NCBI GenBank assembly: GCA_012656075.1
Contig: JAAKBF010000010.1
Location: 868,001-932,000, forward strand
Length of the DNA stretch: 64,000 nucleotides
Direction: 5' to 3'
Source of the DNA: Phytophthora hibernalis
Taxonomy: Eukaryota > Oomycota > Peronosporomycetes > Peronosporales > Peronosporaceae
The notes under the pieces were generated by a model. That model saw only the letters and a list, made by a program, of their open reading frames with translations, searched no databases and had not been told where the DNA came from. Below, in pieces: positions 54,501 to 64,000 of the stretch. The translations under genes were made by a program, and so were the position numbers. Position 1 is the stretch's first letter; each line of letters starts with the position of its first letter.

Positions 54501-57500
54501 AAAAACTGGGGGCATCATGTATTCACATTATCCGTACGATGGTACCACTTGATGTGGTATAAACAGGCACACTACAACTTCTTTGCCATATGCAACAACG
54601 CAGATTGGGGTCATTTCCGGCGAAGGACGGCTAAGCACGGCTAAGGACGGTTAAGGATTCTACCAATCAGATGACGCTAAAAACTGGGGGCATCATGTAT
54701 TCACACATTATCCGTACGATGGTACCACTTGATGTGGTATAAACAGGCACACTACAACTTCTTTGCCATATGCAACAACGCAGATTGGGGTCATTTCCGG
54801 CGAAGGACGGCTAAGCACGGCTAAGGACGGTTAAGGATTTCTACCAATCAGATGACGCTAAAAACTGGGGCATCATGTATTCACACATTATCCGTACGAT
54901 GGTACCACTTGATGTGGTATAAACAGGCACACTACAACTTCTTTGCCATATGCAACAACGCAGATTGGGGTCATTTCCGGCGAAGGACGGCTAAGCACGG
55001 CTAAGGACGGTTAAGGATTTCTACCAATCAGATGACGCTAAAAACTGGGGCATCATGTATTCACACATTATCCGTACGATGGTACCACTTGATGTGGTAT
55101 AAACAGGCACACTACAACTTCTTTGCCATATGCAACAACGCAGATTGGGGTCATTTCCGGCGAAGGACGGCTAAGCACGGCTAAGGACGGTTAAGGATTT
55201 CTACCAATCAGATGACGCTAAAAACTGGGGGCATCATGTCACACATTATCCGTACGATGGTACCACTTGATGTGGTATAAACAGGCACACTACAACTTCT
55301 TTGCCATATGCAACAACGCAGATTGGGGTCATTTCCGGCGAAGGACGGCTAAGCACGGCTAAGGACGGTTAAGGATTTCTACCAATCAGATGACGCTAAA
55401 AACTGGGGGCATCATGTATTCACATTATCCGTATGATGGTACCACTTGATGTGGTATAAACAGGCACACTACAACTTCTTTGCCATATGCAACAACGCAG
55501 ATTGGGGTCATTTCCGGCGAAGGACGGCTAAGCACGGCTAAGGACGGTTAAGGATTCCTACCAATCAGATGACGCTAAAAACTGGGGCATCATGTATTCA
55601 CATTATCCGTACGATGGTACCACTTGATGTGGTATAAACAGGCACACTACAACTTCTTTGCCATATGCAACAACGCAGATTGGGGTCATTTCCGGCGAAG
55701 GACGGCTAAGCACGGCTAAGGACGGTTAAGGATTTCTACCAATCAGATGACGCTAAAAACTGGGGCATCATGTATTCACACATTATCCGTACGATGGTAC
55801 CACTTGATGTGGTATAAACAGGCACACTACAACTTCTTTGCCATATGCAACAACGCAGATTGGGGTCATTTCCGGCGAAGGACGGCTAAGCACGGCTAAG
55901 GACGGTTAAGGATTTCTACCAATCAGATGACGCTAAAAACTGGGGGCATCATGTATTCACACATTACCCGTACGATGGTACCACTTGATGTGGTATAAAC
56001 AGGCACACTACAACTTCTTTGCCATATGCAACAACGCAGATTGGGGTCATTTCCGGCGAAGGACGGCTAAGCACGGCTAAGGACGGTTAAGGATTTCTAC
56101 CAATCAGATGACGCTAAAAACTGGGGCATCATGTATTCACACATTATCCGTACGATGGTACCACTTGATGTGGTATAAACAGGCACACTACAACTTCTTT
56201 GCCATATGCAACAACGCAGATTGGGGTCATTTCCGGCGAAGGACGGCTAAGCACGGCTAAGGACGGTTAAGGATTTCTACCAATCAGATGACGCTAAAAA
56301 CTGGGGGCATCATGTCACACATTATCCGTACGATGGTACCACTTGATGTGGTATAAACAGGCACACTACAACTTCTTTGCCATATGCAACAACGCAGATT
56401 GGGGTCATTTCCGGCGAAGGACGGCTAAGCACGGTTAAGGATTTCTACCAATCAGATGACGCTAAAAACTGGGGGCATCATGTATTCACACATTATCCGT
56501 ACGATGGTACCACTTGATGTGGTATAAACAGGCACACTACAACTTCTTTGCCATATGCAACAACGCAGATTGGGGTCATTTCCGGCGAAGGACGGCTAAG
56601 CACGGCTAAGGACGGTTAAGGATTTCTACCAATCAGATGACGCTAAAAACTGGGGCATCATGTATTCACACATTATCCGTACGATGGTACCACTTGATGT
56701 GGTATAAACAGGCACACTACAACTTCTTTGCCATATGCAACAACGCAGATTGGGGTCATTTCCGGCGAAGGACGGCTAAGCACGGTTAAGGATTTCTACC
56801 AATCAGATGACGCTAAAAACTGGGGGCATCATGTATTCACATTATCCGTATGATGGTACCACTTGATGTGGTATAAACAGGCACACTACAACTTCTTTGC
56901 CATATGCAACAACGCAGATTGGGGTCATTTCCGGCGAAGGACGGCTAAGCACGGCTAAGGACGGTTAAGGATTTCTACCAATCAGATGACGCTAAAAACT
57001 GGGGGCATCATGTATTCACACATTATCCGTACGATGGTACCACTTGATGTGGTATAAACAGGCACACTACAACTTCTTTGCCATATGCAACAACGCAGAT
57101 TGGGGTCATTTCCGGCGAAGGACGGCTAAGCACGGCTAAGGACGGTTAAGGATTTCTACCAATCAGATGACGCTAAAAACTGGGGGCATCATGTATTCAC
57201 ACATTATCCGTATGATGGTACCACTTGATGTGGTATAAACAGGCACACTACAACTTCTTTGCCATATGCAACAACGCAGATTGGGGTCATTTCCGGCGAA
57301 GGACGGCTAAGCACGGCTAAGGACGGTTAAGGATTCTACCAATCAGATGACGCTAAAAACTGGGGCATCATGTATTCACACATTATCCGTACGATGGTAC
57401 CACTTGATGTGGTATAAACAGGCACACTACAACTTCTTTGCCATATGCAACAACGCAGATTGGGGTCATTTCCGGCGAAGGACGGCTAAGCACGGCTAAG

Positions 57501-60500
57501 GACGGTTAAGGATTTCTACCAATCAGATGACGCTAAAAACTGGAGCATCATGTATTCACACATTATCCGTACGATGGTACCACTTGATGTGGTATAAACA
57601 GGCACACTACAACTTCTTTGCCATATGCAACAACGCAGATTGGGGTCATTTCCGGCGAAGGACGGCTAAGCACGGCTAAGGACGGTTAAGGATTTCTACC
57701 AATCAGATGACGCTAAAAACTGGGGGCATCATGTCACACATTATCCGTACGATGGTACCACTTGATGTGGTATAAACAGGCACACTACAACTTCTTTGCC
57801 ATATGCAACAACGCAGATTGGGGTCATTTCCGGCGAAGGACGGCTAAGCACGGCTAAGGACGGTTAAGGATTTCTACCAATCAGATGACGCTAAAAACTG
57901 GGGGCATCATGTATTCACACATTATCCGTACGATGGTACCACTTGATGTGGTATAAACAGGCACACTACAACTTCTTTGCCATATGCAACAACGCAGATT
58001 GGGGTCATTTCCGGCGAAGGACGGCTAAGCACGGCTAAGGACGGTTAAGGATTTCTACCAATCAGATGACGCTAAAAACTGGGGGCATCATGTATTCACA
58101 CATTATCCGTACGATGGTACCACTTGATGTGGTATAAACAGGCACACTACAACTTCTTTGCCATATGCAACAACGCAGATTGGGGTCATTTCCGGCGAAG
58201 GACGGCTAAGCACGGCTAAGGACGGTTAAGGATTCCTACCAATCAGATGACGCTAAAAACTGGAGCATCATGTATTCACACATTATCCGTACGATGGTAC
58301 CACTTGATGTGGTATAAACAGGCACACTACAACTTCTTTGCCATATGCAACAACGCAGATTGGGGTCATTTCCGGCGAAGGACGGCTAAGCACGGCTAAG
58401 GACGGTTAAGGATTTCTACCAATCAGATGACGCTAAAAACTGGGGGCATCATGTATTCACACATTATCCGTATGATGGTACCACTTGATGTGGTATAAAC
58501 AGGCACACTACAACTTCTTTGCCATATGCAACAACGCAGATTGGGGTCATTTCCGGCGAAGGACGGCTAAGCACGGCTAAGGACGGTTAAGGATTTCTAC
58601 CAATCAGATGACGCTAATCACTGGGGCATCATGTACACATTATCCGTACGATGGTACCACTTGATGTGGTATAAACAGGCACACTACAACTTCTTTGCCA
58701 TATGCAACAACGCAGATTGGGGTCATTTCCGGCGAAGGACGGCTAAGCACGGCTAAGGACGGTTAAGGATTTCTACCAATCAGATGACGCTAAAAACTGG
58801 GGCATCATGTATTCACACATTATCCGTATGATGGTACCACTTGATGTGGTATAAACAGGCACACTACAACTTCTTTGCCATATGCAACAACGCAGATTGG
58901 GGTCATTTCCGGCGAAGGACGGCTAAGCACGGCTAAGGACGGTTAAGGATTTCTACCAATCAGATGACGCTAAAAACTGGGGGCATCATGTCACACATTA
59001 TCCGTACGATGGTACCACTTGATGTGGTATAAACAGGCACACTACAACTTCTTTGCCATATGCAACAACGCAGATTGGGGTCATTTCCGGCGAAGGACGG
59101 CTAAGCACGGCTAAGGACGGTTAAGGATTTCTACCAATCAGATGACGCTAAAAACTGGGGCATCATGTATTCACACATTATCCGTACGATGGTACCACTT
59201 GATGTGGTATAAACAGGCACACTACAACTTCTTTGCCATATGCAACAACGCAGATTGGGGTCATTTCCGGCGAAGGACGGCTAAGCACGGCTAAGGACGG
59301 TTAAGGATTCCTACCAATCAGATGACGCTAAAAACTGGGGCATCATGTCACACATTATCCGTACGATGGTACCACTTGATGTGGTATAAACAGGCACACT
59401 ACAACTTCTTTGCCATATGCAACAACGCAGATTGGGGTCATTTCCGGCGAAGGACGGCTAAGCACGGCTAAGGACGGTTAAGGATTTCTACCAATCAGAT
59501 GACGCTAAAAACTGGGGGCATCATGTATTCACACATTACCCGTACGATGGTACCACTTGATGTGGTATAAACAGGCACACTACAACTTCTTTGCCATATG
59601 CAACAACGCAGATTGGGGTCATTTCCGGCGAAGGACGGCTAAGCACGGCTAAGGACGGTTAAGGATTTCTACCAATCAGATGACGCTAAAAACTGGGGGC
59701 ATCATGTATTCACACATTATCCGTACGATGGTACCACTTGATGTGGTATAAACAGGCACACTACAACTTCTTTGCCATATGCAACAACGCAGATTGGGGT
59801 CATTTCCGGCGAAGGACGGCTAAGCACGGCTAAGGACGGTTAAGGATTTCTACCAATCAGATGACGCTAAAAACTGGGGCATCATGTATTCACACATTAT
59901 CCGTACGATGGTACCACTTGATGTGGTATAAACAGGCACACTACAACTTCTTTGCCATATGCAACAACGCAGATTGGGGTCATTTCCGGCGAAGGACGGC
60001 TAAGCACGGCTAAGGACGGTTAAGGATTTCTACCAATCAGATGACGCTAAAAACTGGGGGCATCATGTATTCACACATTATCCGTATGATGGTACCACTT
60101 GATGTGGTATAAACAGGCACACTACAACTTCTTTGCCATATGCAACAACGCAGATTGGGGTCATTTCCGGCGAAGGACGGCTAAGCACGGCTAAGGACGG
60201 TTAAGGATTCTACCAATCAGATGACGCTAAAAACTGGGGCATCATGTATTCACACATTATCCGTACGATGGTACCACTTGATGTGGTATAAACAGGCACA
60301 CTACAACTTCTTTGCCATATGCAACAACGCAGATTGGGGTCATTTCCGGCGAAGGACGGCTAAGCACGGCTAAGGACGGTTAAGGATTCCTACCAATCAG
60401 ATGACGCTAAAAACTGGGGGCATCATGTATTCACACATTATCCGTATGATGGTACCACTTGATGTGGTATAAACAGGCACACTACAACTTCTTTGCCATA

Positions 60501-63500
60501 TGCAACAACGCAGATTGGGGTCATTTCCGGCGAAGGACGGCTAAGCACGGCTAAGGACGGTTAAGGATTTCTACCAATCAGATGACGCTAAAACTGGGGC
60601 ATCATGTATTCACACATTATCCGTACGATGGTACCACTTGATGTGGTATAAACAGGCACACTACAACTTCTTTGCCATATGCAACAACGCAGATTGGGGT
60701 CATTTCCGGCGAAGGACGGCTAAGCACGGCTAAGGACGGTTAAGGATTTCTACCAATCAGATGACGCTAAAAACTGGGGCATCATGTATTCACACATTAT
60801 CCGTACGATGGTACCACTTGATGTGGTATAAACAGGCACACTACAACTTCTTTGCCATATGCAACAACGCAGATTGGGGTCATTTCCGGCGAAGGACGGC
60901 TAAGCACGGCTAAGGACGGTTAAGGATTCCTACCAATCAGATGACGCTAAAAACTGGGGCATCATGTATTCACACATTATCCGTACGATGGTACCACTTG
61001 ATGTGGTATAAACAGGCACACTACAACTTCTTTGCCATATGCAACAACGCAGATTGGGGTCATTTCCGGCGAAGGACGGCTAAGCACGGCTAAGGACGGT
61101 TAAGGATTTCTACCAATCAGATGACGCTAAAAACTGGGGGCATCATGTATTCACATTATCCGTATGATGGTACCACTTGATGTGGTATAAACAGGCACAC
61201 TACAACTTCTTTGCCATATGCAACAACGCAGATTGGGGTCATTTCCGGCGAAGGACGGCTAAGCACGGCTAAGGACGGTTAAGGATTCCTACCAATCAGA
61301 TGACGCTAAAAACTGAGCATCATGTATTCACACATTACCCGTACGATGGTACCACTTGATGTGGTATAAACAGGCACACTACAACTTCTTTGCCATATGC
61401 AACAACGCAGATTGGGGTCATTTCCGGCGAAGGACGGCTAAGCACGGCTAAGGACGGTTAAGGATTTCTACCAATCAGATGACGCTAAAAACTGGGGGCA
61501 TCATGTATTCACATTACCCGTATGATGGTACCACTTGATGTGGTATAAACAGGCACACTACAACTTCTTTGCCATATGCAACAACGCAGATTGGGGTCAT
61601 TTCCGGCGAAGGACGGCTAAGCACGGCTAAGGACGGTTAAGGATTTCTACCAATCAGATGACGCTAAAAACTGGGGGCATCATGTATTCACACATTATCC
61701 GTACCGATGGTACCACTTGATGTGGTATAAACAGGCACACTACAACTTCTTTGCCATATGCAACAACGCAGATTGGGGTCATTTCCGGCGAAGGACGGCT
61801 AAACACGGCTAAGGACGGTTAAGGATTTCTACCAATCAGATGACGCTAAAAACTTGGGCATCATGTATTCACATTATCCGTACGATGGTACCACTTGATG
61901 TGGTATAAACAGGCACACTACAACTTCTTTGCCATATGCAACAACGCAGATTGGGGTCATTTCCGGCGAAGGACGGCTAAGCACGGCTAAGGACGGTTAA
62001 GGATTCCTACCAATCAGATGACGCTAAAAACTGGAGGCATCATGTATTCACACATTATCCGTACGATGGTACCACTTGATGTGGTATAAACAGGCACACT
62101 ACAACTTCTTTGCCATATGCAACAACGCAGATTGGGGTCATTTCCGGCGAAGGACGGCTAAGCACGGCTAAGGACGGTTAAGGATTCCTACCAATCAGAT
62201 GACGCTAAAACTGGGGGCATCATGTATTCACACATTACCCGTATGATGGTACCACTTGATGTGGTATAAACAGGCACACTACAACTTCTTTGCCATATGC
62301 AACAACGCAGATTGGGGTCATTTCCGGCGAAGGACGGCTAAGCACGGCTAAGGACGGTTAAGGATTTCTACCAATCAGATGACGCTAAAAACTGGGGCAT
62401 CATGTATTCACACATTATCCGTATGATGGTACCACTTGATGTGGTATAAACAGGCACACTACAACTTCTTTGCCATATGCAACAACGCAGATTGGGGTCA
62501 TTTCCGGCGAAGGACGGCTAAGCACGGCTAAGGACGGTTAAGGATTCCTACCAATCAGATGACGCTAATCACTTGGGCATCATGTATTCACATTATCCGT
62601 ATGATGGTACCACTTGATGTGGTATAAACAGGCACACTACAACTTCTTTGCCATATGCAACAACGCAGATTGGGGTCATTTCCGGCGAAGGACGGCTAAG
62701 CACGGCTAAGGACGGTTAAGGATTTCTACCAATCAGATGACGCTAAAAACTGGGGGCATCATGTATTCACACATTATCCGTATGATGGTACCACTTGATG
62801 TGGTATAAACAGGCACACTACAACTTCTTTGCCATATGCAACAACGCAGATTGGGGTCATTTCCGGCGAAGGACGGCTAAGCACGGCTAAGGACGGTTAA
62901 GGATTCCTACCAATCAGATGACGCTAAAAACTGGGGCATCATGTCACACATTATCCGTACGATGGTACCACTTGATGTGGTATAAACAGGCACACTACAA
63001 CTTCTTTGCCATATGCAACAACGCAGATTGGGGTCATTTCCGGCGAAGGACGGCTAAGCACGGCTAAGGACGGTTAAGGATTCCTACCAATCAGATGACG
63101 CTAAAACTGGGGCATCATGTATTCACACATTATCCGTACGATGGTACCACTTGATGTGGTATAAACAGGCACACTACAACTTCTTTGCCATATGCAACAA
63201 CGCAGATTGGGGTCATTTCCGGCGAAGGACGGCTAAACACGGCTAAGGACGGTTAAGGATTCCTACCAATCAGATGACGCTAAAAACTGGAGGCATCATG
63301 TATTCACACATTATCCGTACGATGGTACCACTTGATGTGGTATAAACAGGCACACTACAACTTCTTTGCCATATGCAACAACGCAGATTGGGGTCATTTC
63401 CGGCGAAGGACGGCTAACACGGCTAAGGACGGTTAAGGATTTCTACCAATCAGATGACGCTAAAAACTGGGGCATCATGTATTCACACATTATCCGTATG

Positions 63501-64000
63501 ATGGTACCACTTGATGTGGTATAAACAGGCACACTACAACTTCTTTGCCATATGCAACAACGCAGATTGGGGTCATTTCCGGCGAAGGACGGCTAAGCAC
63601 GGCTAAGGACGGTTAAGGATTTCTACCAATCAGATGACGCTAAAACTGGGGGCATCATGTCACACATTACCCGTATGATGGTACCACTTGATGTGGTATA
63701 AACAGGCACACTACAACTTCTTTGCCATATGCAACAACGCAGATTGGGGTCATTTCCGGCGAAGGACGGCTAACACGGCTAAGGACGGTTAAGGATTCTA
63801 CCAATCAGATGACGCTAAAAACTGGAGCATCATGTACACATACACATTATCGTGATGGTACCACTTGATGTGGTATAAACAGGCACACTACAACTTCTTT
63901 GCCATATGCAACAACGCAGATTGGGGTCATTTCCGGCGAAGGACGGCTAAGCACGGCTAAGGACGGTTAAGGATTCCTACCAATCAGATGACGCTAAAAA
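33592..64000 (+). repeat. 180-bp satellite array, about 169 tandem monomers, open at the right edge
   Basis: The monomer is exactly 180 bp (181 when the run after AAAAACT has five G instead of four). It contains three near-identical 10-bp units (GGACGGCTAA, GCACGGCTAA, GGACGGTTAA), a variable region (CATCATGTATTCACACATTATCC), a hairpin TACCAC-TTGAT-GTGGTA, and an almost invariant stretch from GGCACACTACAACTTC to CATTTCCGGCGAA. All copies have the same orientation with no interruption. Common variants are T or C in GATTYCTACC, loss of TAT before TCACACATT, loss of one CA in CACACA, and ACGATGG, ATGATGG or ACCATGG. Stops occur in all six frames, so no protein is encoded. Copies near 33.6-37 kb and 55-64 kb vary more than those at 38-54 kb. 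Confidence 0.98.

Noticed and set aside
33592..64000. CRISPR-like array
   Set aside because: Units repeat over their entire length without unique spacers, and the genome is eukaryotic; it is a satellite.

Overview
The window is nuclear DNA from an oomycete, most likely a Phytophthora or downy-mildew relative. The evidence is GC-rich, tightly packed housekeeping genes on both strands, short introns of about 55-170 nt with GT..AG ends, CCATTTT initiator-like motifs upstream of some genes, and an LRR receptor and a multi-pass membrane-protein family typical of that group. Gene names come from motif and length recognition, not from database searches. Start and stop choices are my reading of frames and splice signals.

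Layout. 1-11 kb: an LRR receptor-like gene leaving the left edge, a decayed multi-membrane gene, a TOM6-like small protein, the Pol I/III subunit AC40, cytochrome c1, kish/TMEM167 and two tandem mitochondrial phosphate carriers. 11-18.6 kb: a transposon island with an OB-fold-like hypothetical gene, a broken Helitron (DUF6570-like, Helitron N-terminal, HUH/Y2 Rep and Pif1-type helicase parts) and three repeats of a hairpin-CTAAT motif. 18.9-33.2 kb: a gene for a conserved-looking secretory protein, IPP isomerase, PAM16, an EF-hand protein, a mitotic cyclin, the TFIIIB subunit BRF1, complex I NDUFA13 and the 26S proteasome subunit RPN3. A 1,177-bp direct tandem duplication lies across the convergent 3' ends of the cyclin and BRF1. 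33.6-64 kb: one uninterrupted satellite of 180/181-bp monomers, about 169 copies, running off the right edge with no genes in it.

The genes do not form an operon-like pathway. There is a loose mitochondrial theme (TOM6-like, cytochrome c1, phosphate carriers, PAM16, NDUFA13), and two genes serve RNA polymerase III (AC40 and BRF1).

A warning for any user: at least eight otherwise well-conserved genes or gene copies carry single-base frame breaks, nearly all at short homopolymers and nearly all looking like one missing base. Restoring one base gives family-like sequence and correct total length each time. This looks like residual long-read assembly error, not wholesale gene death, and automated annotation will split these genes. 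The most notable biological object is the satellite: diverged at its edges, homogenised in the middle, with a local two-monomer higher-order pattern and a conserved hairpin in each monomer.
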